In this document: in pieces, positions 55,801-64,000 of the stretch
Layout of the letters: each line of letters begins with the position of its first letter
Position numbering within the stretch: position 1 is the stretch's first letter
Assembly: GCA_950097015.1 (NCBI GenBank)
Contig: CATNEN010000025.1
Span: 8,544,501 to 8,608,500, forward strand
Length of the DNA: 64,000 nucleotides
Source: Macrostomum hystrix
Lineage: Eukaryota > Platyhelminthes > Macrostomidae
Reading direction: 5' to 3'
Translations under genes and position numbers: made by a program
The notes under the pieces: generated by a model
The model's database searches: none
What the model was told of the DNA's origin: nothing
Seen by the model: the letters and a program-made list of their open reading frames with translations, nothing else

Positions 55801-56854
55801 AATTTCAGGTCAGAACTGTTGAATGCATGTGTCAGTCTATTAGACACAGGTGTCAGTCTGTTACACATAAGTGTCTGTTTGTTTTTACACATGAGAGAAT
55901 TTTTTTAGACACAGATGTCAGTCTGTTAGATACAGGTGTGAATCTGTTAGACACTAGTGTCAGTCTGTTAGACACAGGTGTGAATCTGTTAGACACAGGT
56001 GTGAGTCTGTTAGACACAGGTGTGAGTCTGTTAGACACAGGTGTGAGTCTGTTAGACACAGGTGTGAGTCTGTTAGACACGGGTGTGAGTCTGTTAGGCA
56101 CGGGTGTGAGTCTGTTAAACACAGGTGTGAGTCTGTTAGACACAGGTGTGAGTCTGTTAGACACAGATGTGAGTCTGTTAGACACAGGTGTGAGTCTGTT
56201 TGATACAGGTGTGAGTCTGTTAAACACAGGTGTGAGTCTGTTAGACACAGATGTGAGTCTGTTAGACACAGGTGTGAGTCTGTTAAACACAGGTGTGAGT
56301 CTGTTAGACACAGATGTGAGTCTGTTAGACACGGGTGTGAGTCTGTTAAGCACAGGTGTGAGTCTGTTAGACACGGGTGTGAGTCTGTTAAACACAGGTG
56401 TGAGTCTGTTAGACACAGATGTGAGTCTGTTAGACACAGGTGTGAGTCTGTTTGATACAGGTGTCAGTCTATTATCTCATCGCATTGCAGCATCGGAGTA
56501 GGTTCAGGCGACTGTGTCATTGTGCGCCTGGACCAGAAGCTGCTGGCTCCAATCCCCTGCGACTCGAACCCCATGCCAACTTTGCTCAGCTTCCCAACGA
56601 CGCTGGCTAAAACTGGCGAAGCTGTTCATGCGCAAACGTCGAGCAACTGTTGGAAGGCCGACTGCCCAGATGCGTCAGGGTCACGGAAGAAATCAGAATC
56701 TGCGTTTGCATCACTGCCTGCCATATTTCTTATCCCGATTTCGATAATCGCAGGTATCGCAGGTATCATAGCCATCTGGACTTGCTACAAGTTATTTTAC
56801 GAAAAAAAGCAAAAGCAAATTGGATGGCCAATCGAACAATCAGGACATGGTTAA
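52891..56854 (+). CDS. Orphan single-pass membrane protein 2, CUB-like ectodomain, six exons
   Basis: Exons are 52891-52943, 53795-54075, 54147-54216, 54765-54985, 55667-55808 and 56491-56854. Phases 2,1,2,1,2 are the same as gene 1, and the joined frame is 1131 nt (376 residues). Exon 1 is a signal peptide (MLKKILLFLTATTFCSF). The ectodomain shows YYCIRDTS, NNLCIWEIKADN, VVIELRVDN, DQFYTKVSYSS, CSTGLEHHNGRC, GVGSGDCVIVRLD and MPTLLSFPTT. A membrane helix (PAIFLIPISIIAGIAGIIAI) and a short basic tail YEKKQKQ follow. It is therefore a type I surface protein with a CUB-like fold suspected from Cys and beta-strand spacing. Ligand and function are unknown. An AATAAA follows 37 bases after the stop. 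This is the intact member of the family. Four of its introns hold arrays. Confidence 0.78.
52975..53757. repeat. 23-bp minisatellite in orphan gene 2 intron 1, about 34 units
   Basis: The unit is catcaaacacagcttgatct plus gtc. Variants are cagatac for caaacac and cgtc for catc, clustered in runs. Starts 30 bases after the exon 1 donor and stops about 40 bases before the exon 2 acceptor. Confidence 0.97.
54250..54640. repeat. 16-bp minisatellite in orphan gene 2 intron 3
   Basis: The unit is cagaatccctgattca, with gcccgatt and ccccgatt variants. It decays towards the 3' end into single scattered units. Confidence 0.95.
55045..55590. repeat. 38-bp minisatellite in orphan gene 2 intron 4, about 14 units
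   Basis: The unit is tctatccctgtgaatttaga plus catcgaatggattgctag. Variants are cccgtg or acccgtg, and one aaacta. Bounded by the exon 4 donor and exon 5 acceptor. Confidence 0.97.
55835..56470. repeat. 21-bp minisatellite in orphan gene 2 intron 5, about 29 units
   Basis: The unit is gttagacacaggtgtgagtct. Variants (aaacac, tgatac, cagatgt, cgggtgt) recur in a higher-order block of several units. It ends about 20 bases before the exon 6 acceptor. Frames are open on both strands because 21 is a multiple of 3. Confidence 0.97.
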
Positions 56855-56890
56855 ACATGAGCTGGTAAAGTTGACTGACGACAAACCTTG

Positions 56891-56896
56891 AATAAA
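56891..56896 (+). terminator. Poly(A) signal AATAAA of orphan gene 2
   Basis: Canonical hexamer 37 bases after the stop. Confidence 0.65.
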
Positions 56897-56984
56897 GGAC
56901 CTTCTGAGACATTCTGTAACTCCAACTTTCCCTTCCATATCATATTGGTCGTTTAAGCTGTCCTGAGCGCTTCTCAACCTCCTG

Positions 56985-57490
56985 ACCATTTCCCATTCAA
57001 ACTGCGACCGCTTACTGTACAGGTCCTGACCATTTCCTATTCAAACTGTGACCATTTACTGTTCAGGTCCTGACCATTTCCCATTCAAACTGTGACCATT
57101 TACTGTTCAGGTCCTGACCATTTCCTATTCAAACTGTGACCATTTACTGTTCAGGTCCTGACCATTTCCTATTCAAACTGCGACCGCTTACTGTTCAGGT
57201 CCTGACCATTTCCCATTCAAACTGTGACCATTTACTGTTCAGGTCCTGACCATTTCCTATTCAAACTGCGACCGCTTACTGTTCAGGTCCTGACCATTTC
57301 CTATTCAAACTGTGACCATTTACTGTTCAGGTCCTGACCATTTCCTATTCAAACTGCGACCGCTTACTGTTCAGGTCCTGACCATTTCCTATTCAAACTG
57401 TGACCATTTACTGTTCAGGTCCTGACCATTTCCTATTGAAAATGTGACCGCTTTCTGTTCAGGTCCTGACCATTTCCTATTCAAACTGCG
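56985..57490. repeat. 44-bp minisatellite, about 11 units
   Basis: The unit is caggtcctgaccatttccta, ttcaaactgtgaccatttac and tgtt. A recurrent variant is cgaccgct for tgaccatt. The array runs directly into the coding part of the third orphan-family copy. The last unit's ttcaaactgcgaccgc is read as part of that exon. Confidence 0.95.
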
Positions 57491-57758
57491 ACCGCTATCC
57501 TGCACGGATGTCATGGCAACGCTGCTGAGCTTTCCTAAGTCGCGTTCTGTGGCGCGTTCTACGAAGCTGGTCTGCGGCAGCAATGTCAGCCTCCTGCATG
57601 ACAAGTGTTGCGTGGTCATTAGAGAGAAAATTCTAGCCAAGGTGCAGCTAAATGGCTTTTAAATCATACTGGTTATCTTGGCTGTCATTGTGATTGTCTC
57701 TTGGTTGTTTTACTTTATTATCTTGCCCCGTCTCCTAGCGGGCAGGATCCGTAATTGA
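57491..57758 (+). pseudogene. Third orphan-family copy, C-terminal exon with in-frame stop
   Basis: The frame reads LSCTDVMATLLSFPKSRSVA, matching TLLSF of genes 1 and 2, then a Cys-rich stretch (LVCGSNVSLLHDKCCVVI) to a TAA at 57660-57662. The same frame then continues for 31 codons as IILVILAVIVIVSWLFYFII plus LPRLLAGRIRN to a TGA, a membrane helix and short basic tail. The stop therefore lies exactly between ectodomain and helix. No upstream exons of this copy were found; the 44-bp array occupies their place. It is probably a truncated pseudogene, unless it is a 3' exon used elsewhere. Confidence 0.6.
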
Positions 57759-57814
57759 AATTGGAATCTTTGGTCGCAGTTGGGATTTGTAGAGAGTACT
57801 AAGAATGGATATAA

Positions 57815-58748
57815 GGGGGCGAGTGGGTCAGCGGCTAACGTCGCTGCCTCGCACTCCAAAGGACGCTAGTTCGATTCACCCTTCAAGTCACGATTAATTT
57901 CGGGACTTGTTGGGGGGTTTGGACAGTAGCGACGGGCGGAGGTGCACCATATTTCGTGCAATCAAAGCTTGAAATAATAACTTCGCTCCTACCTTCTGTG
58001 TGCCTGTTCTGCGTTGTGTGCGTTGACGCTGGGGCGTGAGACCTTGCGGGGGGTGGCTGCAGGGCGGATGTACACCGCCGCGCGCTTTCTGGACTTCCGT
58101 CAGCGCGATTGGATAAGTGTACACTCATCACCCAGCCCCCCCCTGAGGACTGATTTCTTATCAGCCTTCCGGCTTGGTCTGCTATGTGCGTGTGGGGCTG
58201 GGGTGGGGGGCACTGCTGCCTATTCTGGGTGCCTCCTGGGCTTTTGCGCCCATCGCGCCGCCTCCCCTGAGCAGGCACCACACACAACAGCACAGACCAG
58301 CCGGGGAGGGCAGGAGGCACCCAGAATAGGCAGCAGTGTCCCCCACCCCAGCCCCACACGCACATAGCAGACCAAGCCGGGGCGGAAGGCTGATAAGAAA
58401 TCAGTCCTCAGGGGGGGCTGGGTGATAAATGTACACTTATCCAATCGCGCTGACGGAAGTCCAGAAAGCGCGCGGCGGTGTACACCCGCCCTACAGCCAA
58501 CCCCCGCAAGGCCTCACGCCCCAGCGCCAACGCACACAACTCACACAACGCAGAACAGGCACACAGAAAGGTAGGAGCGAAGCTATTATTTCAAGCTTTG
58601 ATTGCACGAAATATGGTGCACCTCCGCCGGTTGCTACTGTCCAAACCCTCCAACAAGTCCCGAAATTAATCGTGACTTGAAGGGTGAATCGAACTAGCGT
58701 CCTTTGGAGTGCGAGGCAGCGACGTTAGCCGCTGACCCACTCGCCCCC
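57815..58748. mobile_element. 934-bp long palindrome, two SINE-C-ended arms
   Basis: Arms 57815-58237 and 58311-58748 are inverted copies with few mismatches around a about 73-bp centre. Each arm starts with the family C tRNA-like unit (gggggcgagtgggtcagcgg) and continues into a shared GC-rich body (ttctggacttccgtcagcgc, ggactgatttcttatcagcc). No clear target-site duplication flanks it and no transposase is encoded. It may be a foldback transposon, or an inverted duplication of one SINE-like element. Confidence 0.85.
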
Positions 58749-59011
58749 TCACGTACACACGTCTCGCGCATGCACGCCTGTGTTGCCAGCTCTGACCCAG
58801 AGAAGAAAAGAGAAAAATGAATAGATGAATAGAGAACTATAGAGATGCGATGAAGACGCAGTGAGGGAAAGAAGTAAAGAAAAGAATAATAATGAAGGCA
58901 GGGAGACTGGGACCCTGTTTAAAGTATTCAACCTCAAAGGTGTTGTGTGCTCAGGTTGAGCTCTGTAGCGGGTGAGAGCAAGGCTGCTTTTGAGTCACTG
59001 CTCCAGTTGAG
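58749..59011. other. Promoter/5' UTR of the calmodulin-like gene
   Basis: Purine-rich stretch (agaagaaaagagaaaaatga) and no clear TATA box. An acceptor-like gctccag lies just before the ATG. Confidence 0.3.
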
Positions 59012-60358
59012 ATGGCTAAGAAGAAAGATACCTCAACGCCAGTGGTTGACGTCGAGGAGATGCAGATAGCTGAATTTCGCGACGCCTTCGCCCTGTTTGA
59101 CCAGGACGGCGACGGTTTCATCTCGAGATCGGAGTTGGGCTACGTTATGAAGACCTTCGGCTACAGGATTAGCGAGCAGCAGCTGGATGTGAGTGTGGGT
59201 GGAGGGCCGATTTGCGACCTGAGCTCGAATCCGCGGCGAAGCTACATTCATTTGGGAGGTGCTGAGAAATGTCTTGGGTGTTGTTTTGCAATTGGGCCAG
59301 ATGTGCAGCCGGCAGCACAGCCACAGCTATTGTGCGGCGCATCAGAAGGCTGCGTACAGCAGTTCAGTCCATGGACTGGGGGGACGCCACAGACATACTC
59401 AATTACCCCAGCTAATGCTGGCACCCATTTAACAGCTGGGTGAGCTGAATCAATGCAGAGTTTAAGTGTCTAGCTAAAGGGCACAGATTGTTCCAGCTAG
59501 AAAGTTGATATAATAAATTGATCTAGAAAAAAGAAAATTGAACCCTCGACCTTCAAGTCGTGAATCCAACGCTCAAACCACTACGCTAGAACCCCTGCAG
59601 ATTCTGAAGGCCTAATGAGAAATTCAGGGCAGATTGTACACCTATGTGAGTGCGTACCTAGGTTTCCCTGTGTGTGTGTACAACTTTTTTACTTAGTTCT
59701 TTACTACGACTTTAGACAACTTTAGTACTTTACGACATGGCCTTACGGCTCGTAGTAGTGCGACTGCTTAAATGACTATTTTAGTAAATGAAACAAAAAC
59801 TACACGTCTAGAGCGATCGTTCATGTTCGCTAGAAGCTCAATCCAAAACAAACTTCTCCGGTCCAACAGGAGTGTCTGTCAAACCAAGTTGTCTTTTAGT
59901 CTGTAATTTCGTCAAGCATCGTTTATTCGTCTGAAGCTTTCTTTAAATCATTACACAAATCTCTTCGCCCGAAGGCTATGCTGCACTTTGTCGACAGCGA
60001 CGGCGACGGCCTCATCGACTTCCCCGAGTTCATGACGGTGATCTGCCGCAACATGGCCAGCGGCAGCTGCATGGACGACCTGCGCCGTGCCTTCGCCCTG
60101 TTCGATCGGGACTCCTCTGGCCGAATTGGACCGCAGGAGCTGGCCGAGTTCATGTCCTCACTGGGGCTGAACGCCGGTTACGGCGAGGCTCAGGGCATAA
60201 TTCGTGACTCTGACACGGACGGCGATGGCGAGATTGACTTTCAGGAGTTTCTGCGCATCCTGGCTGGAAAATTCATGCCGCCAGAGGTGCTCGCCACTTC
60301 TGTTGGGTCGGCGGCGGCAGAAGGTGGTGCTGAGAAATCTTCCGGACAGAAAAAGTAG
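59012..60358 (+). CDS. Calmodulin-like protein, four EF-hands, two exons
   Basis: Exons are 59012-59188 and 59975-60358, joined in phase 0 to 561 nt (186 residues). The four calcium loops are all canonical: DQDGDGFISRSE (30-41), DSDGDGLIDFPE (66-77), DRDSSGRIGPQE (103-114) and DTDGDGEIDFQE (139-150). It should bind four calcium ions and act as a sensor. It differs from calmodulin (149 residues) by a Lys-rich 12-residue start and a about 30-residue Ala/Gly/Ser tail ending SSGQKK. EF2 is followed by a Cys-containing linker (VICRNMASGSCMDD). A calmodulin-like or troponin-C-like specialised paralogue is likelier than calmodulin itself. The intron holds SINEs of families A and B. Confidence 0.9.
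59285..59600 (-). mobile_element. SINE family A, near full length, in the calmodulin-like intron
   Basis: On the minus strand this holds a tRNA-like head ending in ttgaaggtcgagggttcaat (B box), the body with cagtccatggactg, then a 3' part gccgcacaatagctgtggct and tgcacatctggcccaattgc. It is the best full copy for defining the family. Confidence 0.75.
59620..59690 (+). mobile_element. SINE family B fragment
   Basis: The sequence ttcagggcagattgtacacc and its gt-rich continuation match the family B body. It directly abuts the family A copy. Confidence 0.5.
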
Positions 60359-60815
60359 AGCAAAGAATGATACTTTGATCTGGCTGAATTCATCTAGATC
60401 ATCTTCGAATGGTGTATCATAGTTTGAACACACATGTAAAGCACCTTTCGTGAACACATGCACACTGATCGTTTAAAGCAGACGCGTTTCATGATGTTTT
60501 TGTTTACGGTACTTGTCATACTACAAAGTAATATTGAACGAAGCAGTGGAAAAGAAGTCCTCTTATAGTAAAATATTTCATACTCGTATTGTTCAATCTT
60601 TGACCTGCGCCACTGAAACAAGAGCATATTTTATGTTCTACAAATCATAGGGATACTGTTACAGCTATACTGAATGCTCAGATCGATGCCAGTCGTTTGC
60701 ACTTATATTATTTATATTATATTACTTCACCATGTTCCTTTTCCAAACAAAGACGTGAAAAAACGATTAGCAATTAGATTAGATCTAATCTATCAATAGG
60801 GAACTCAGAGATTCA
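60359..60815. other. 3' region of the calmodulin-like gene, intergenic
   Basis: No AATAAA close to the stop. Nothing else recognised. Confidence 0.3.
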
Positions 60816-60819
60816 AGGC

Positions 60820-61130
60820 TTAGCGCGGGTACGCCTCGATAATGCGGCGAGCATTTCCGGCCTGGATTGCAGCGCCCAGAATCCGGAAGATGCGTGCGTG
60901 CACCGCGCTAACCGGTCTCCGCCTGGATGCGGCAAGCCAGCGCTTCGATGAGGTCCAGGTCCAGGACCAGGTCCAGGTCCAGTCCCAGCGTCTCGGCGCC
61001 GACTGAACAGAAGTCAAAACAGACGCTTAGGTCGGCGTATTTTGCGGCTTTACGTGTCTCAGCGGCGGTAGCGAAGGCCCGAAAGGTGACGGCCGAGGCG
61101 TGCAGGTGGCTTGGGGCGCAGGTGTGAATG
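60820..61130 (-). pseudogene. Retrotransposon protein C-terminus, frameshifted
   Basis: The minus strand reads TCAPSHLHASAVTFRAFATA, AAETRKAAKYADLSVCFDFC and VGAETLG. A frame change follows, then VHARIFRILGAAIQAGNARR and IIEAYP. The order (ETRKxxKY, then VGxETLG, then QxGNAxxI) is the one seen at the C-terminus of many invertebrate retrotransposon reverse-transcriptase proteins. A ggtccaggtccaggacca slippage tract lies between the two frames. No reverse-transcriptase core was found next to it. Confidence 0.6.
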
Positions 61131-61134
61131 ACTG

Positions 61135-61600
61135 TCTCTCCAGGCCATCGGCCACCCCCGCTCGAAAGCTATAAATACTTGGGTTGTATAGCGCTTCAAG
61201 TTTGGTGTTCCTCTTCTTCTTCACTCGTAGTTTTCCTATACTTTGTCTAGCGGTTTATTGCAGTCTAAAAGTCTTGAAGGCTATAACTCCTAACGACTAT
61301 CGATACTCAGTATACCGGCTGGCAGTGGTGATCTCTCTAGATCGTTATCACTGATTCTACTTAAGAAAGAACGCAAACACAATGATTTTCTAAACGGAGC
61401 TCAAAGTGAGTCTCTAACTAACTGGAGCGGTGAATCTTTTTCCGCGCTCCGCACCAATATATATAATGTCTTTAAAACCCTCGATCCGAGGGGAAGAAAA
61501 TACCATAGCAACAGTACACATGGGTATTTGGGGTGGGTGAGGACGCAGCCTCGATTCTAGTACAGTTATTGTCATTAAACTAGTTGGTTGGCAGGCACGC
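61135..61600. other. Unassigned stretch next to the retroelement relic
   Basis: This contains a TATA-like gctataaatactt at about 61168 and no coding signal. It may be the remaining end of the retroelement or unrelated sequence. Confidence 0.3.
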
Positions 61601-61970
61601 CAACCCCTTTTCTTTCATCGATCCCGCCTTCTTGTGCGGACTCGGCCTCCTCTCGATCTCGTTCCCGATCGGGTCCGGGCGGCTCCAGTTTCTGCTGGGT
61701 TGGATCGATGCAGGCAGCTGCAGGTCGGGGTAGGCCGGGTTAATTCCGGGAGCTCCATGTCAGCACAGCTGCGTTCCGGTCTCGGGCCATTCCACGTCAG
61801 CGCAGCTGCGGATCCTGTCTCCGGCAGCTCCACGTCAGCGCCTCTGCGGATCCGGTCTCAGCCAGCTCCACGTCAGCGCCTCTGCGGATCCGGTCTCAGC
61901 CAGCTCCATGTCGGCACAGCTGCTGTCATGCCGAACCGGGCCTGCGCTGAAATGAATTGTTGATCTCTGG
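61600..61970. repeat. GC-rich island with a 38-bp triplicate
   Basis: The block agctccacgtcagcgcctct plus gcggatccggtctcagcc occurs about three times at about 61785-61925, with older relatives before it. CACGTCAGC motifs (CRE-like half sites) repeat with it. Frames on both strands are open through composition only. Confidence 0.6.
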
Positions 61971-61974
61971 GGGC

Positions 61975-63570
61975 GGATTTTGTCTAATCATTCTCCTTTC
62001 GGTTGCTCGCACTTTCTGCTGTTGCTATTTTTAGTTTTAGTTACCAACTAACGCTCGCTTAAATTCCATTCAGATTTCTAAGTCTTATAGGTTGATTTTC
62101 GTATTATTTCGTATTTCCTTTCATTTTGTTTTTCGCATTCTGAACGACATAATGAAAAAACAAAAAATTAAACTTAAAAGAAGTGCATACCTAATGACTG
62201 TCTTCCGATTTAAAGTTTTCGCGTATCTGCATTCAATCAAATTATAATCCGAAGATTTTCCTATAACTTGTTATTCCATTAGTTATACATGCATATTTGA
62301 AACTAAAAGTCCAAAATATTACCTCTCTGTTTTTTTTACAGTTTTTTCCTACATGCTTTTAAGTGTTCTGGAATGTCACATTTTGACTTCAATTATCCGT
62401 CTATTTTTTGATATCGTGATTTTCTGGCCATTGTAGGATAGTGGTCAATACAACGGCAATTTAAATCACATATTTAGATAATATTTAGATATACTTGATA
62501 TTGTGATGTAGAGTTTATACAGAAATACACAGAGTTAGAAGAAGAAAATTATATGTTCTATTATGTTAACTTTTTCAACTTTTGCTTTTACCTTGTTTGC
62601 TGTAATGACGTTTTGTTCGTTAAAATAAACACTTTCCATCATTAAATATTAATGGCTAGCTAATAGTTAAACATTTTTCTCGATCTCACAAATCTCTGTG
62701 AAATCACTCTAAAAAAAGTTTGTTTAGAGTGAAGTGCAGCAATATATACAACACGTTATAGGTGATTAAAAAATTTTGTAATTCAAATCTTGTCATATTT
62801 GTTTATTATATAATTAAATAAATCAGTACAATCCCACTAATTTATTTAGCATTTCATTGTGATTTTCTACATAATCTGTATAATAATTACCTATCTAAGA
62901 TTTTTCTTTTATTAGTATGACTGCAAACTTTTACTTTTCACAAATAAACGTCAAATAAAACTACTGGGTACATTAAATCAATTGGAATTATCTAGAATTC
63001 GTTAATTTTATCTGATGTTATAAGAAGATGGCAGTGATTCATAATTTTACTTTTTTACTTGTTTGGGTTTAGCATACTTAAAAAGACCATTATATTATTA
63101 TTAGAAATTAGAAATTACATAGTTTGAAATTACACAGAAATACCAAATTTCAACATAAACTATAAATGTATATTTATATAAAAATCATTTTGAACTTTCT
63201 TACAAATGTTGATGGGTCTGTTTGAATTTTTTTATTTTTATATGTTGATTTTGGCTCCAGTTGTATGAAAATGTAGGTCCATATCTTTTGTTTGTATATA
63301 GCTACAGCTACAAGTGATCGCTTATACAACCAAAAGTATTTTTTATATTTGAAAGATAAACATGAGTAACTAGCAAAACAGCATATTTGTTATGCTACAC
63401 AGCTTTAATGTTTTATTCCTTGTATTATATTGTTTGTCACTAACTAGGTAACCAAAATAACCAAAACTTTTTTTGCAAAACTGTTAGATTGGTTTGATCT
63501 AGTTGGTAAATTTAGTCAGTTTAGTGATTTAGTGAATTAGTAATTTAGTGATAATGGAAATAATTCTGGT
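61975..63570. other. AT-rich gene-free stretch
   Basis: No exons, arrays or RNA genes recognised over 1.6 kb; it leads into the IAH1 exon. Confidence 0.4.
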
Positions 63571-63599
63571 CCAATGGCTGCCAAAAACCCCGCCTCCAG

Positions 63600-64000
63600 G
63601 CTGGCCTGGCCCTGCCTCGTGTGGTCATCCTCGGGGACTCACTGACGCAGTTCGGTTGGTCTAGCACAGCCAGCTGGGTTTCCCGCATTGCCGACTCTCT
63701 GCTTCGTCGCTGCGACATTGTCAACCGGGGCTTCTCTGGCTACAATAGCCGCTGGTGTCGCATGATGGCGCCGGCCCTGTACCCTCCTGGCAGCCTGGCC
63801 ACGGGTGTGGCAGCCTTTGTTGTCTTCCTAGGCGCCAATGACTCCCACCGGGCTGGCAGTACAACACAGCACATCGATGTCGCAGACTATGAGGCCGAGC
63901 TGGTTCATATAGCCAAGTATTTGACAGGTCCGGCGGGCCTGTCACCGTCGGCGCTGATCTTCTGCAGTCCGCCGCCGGTTGACGACGTCGCCTGGGACAG
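63600..64000 (+). CDS. IAH1: Isoamyl acetate-hydrolysing esterase 1 homologue (SGNH hydrolase), partial
   Basis: The frame reads LPRVVILGDSLTQFGW (block I with the catalytic Ser in GDSLTQ), then DIVNRGFSGYNSRW (block II Gly) and FVVFLGANDSHRAG (block III Asn). YEAELVHIAKYL and CSPPPVDDVAWD follow and run off the window edge. Order and spacing match IAH1, a GDSL/SGNH esterase; the His block lies outside. The frame has no ATG of its own. It may begin at a ctccag acceptor just before 63600, with an upstream first exon. Alternatively the ATG at 63574 (MAAKNPASRLAW) is connected by a 1-base frame difference. Confidence 0.9.

Noticed and set aside
57883-58680. Several open frames of 75-160 codons on both strands
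   Set aside because: They are mirror readings of the two palindrome arms.
61615-61963. Open frames on both strands in the GC-rich island
   Set aside because: Openness follows from GC-rich composition and a 38-bp repeat; no conserved motif.

Overview
This window is nuclear DNA from an animal. Genes are split by GT-AG introns with consistent phases, there are AATAAA poly(A) signals, two eukaryotic initiator tRNA-Met genes, tRNA-derived SINEs, a Helitron and MITEs. The gene set (HDAC11, ACTR6, SSUH2, cyclin B, a C14orf119/DUF4508 protein, IAH1) is metazoan. A lophotrochozoan invertebrate fits, and a free-living flatworm is one candidate, but the species is not established. There are no bacterial-style operons and no CRISPR.

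Layout. 0-7 kb: a 20-bp repeat array, the last exon of an unrecognised gene, an R4-type RGS gene with a 48-bp minisatellite in intron 1, 17-bp and 43-bp arrays, a minus-strand two-exon orphan gene and a decayed LINE fragment. 7-20 kb: a four-exon SSUH2-like gene, a short minus-strand B12D/NDUFA4-like gene, an intronless UBE2D-class E2 and a four-exon ACTR6 (ARP6) gene on the minus strand. 20-28 kb: a gene-poor transposon zone with a 642-bp TA-flanked MITE, a 412-bp hAT-like MITE, and a 2.26-kb Helitron carrying a broken PIF1-type helicase and a nested hAT-like MITE. 28-44 kb: cyclin B, whose intron holds two tRNA-iMet genes, HDAC11, whose intron holds an antisense Crypton/ZMYM-like recombinase fragment, and a C14orf119-like gene. 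44.8-57.8 kb: a tandem family of unrecognised signal-peptide proteins with a CUB-like ectodomain (two full-length copies, one truncated copy and one possible exon relic). 57.8-64 kb: a 934-bp palindrome, a four-EF-hand calmodulin-like gene, a LINE relic, a GC-rich island and the 5' part of IAH1.

The dominant feature is tandem repetition. By summing the spans listed here I estimate that about a quarter of the window is minisatellite, mostly one private motif per intron and often nearly homogeneous. Many periods are multiples of three, so the arrays form long open frames on both strands that are not genes. The most novel biology is the tandem orphan gene family. It has conserved intron phases (2,1,2,1,2). 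One array repeats the 3' splice site, and in two of the three C-terminal copies the ectodomain and membrane segment are uncoupled by a frame change or a stop. The genes do not form a pathway; they are unrelated housekeeping and signalling genes side by side.
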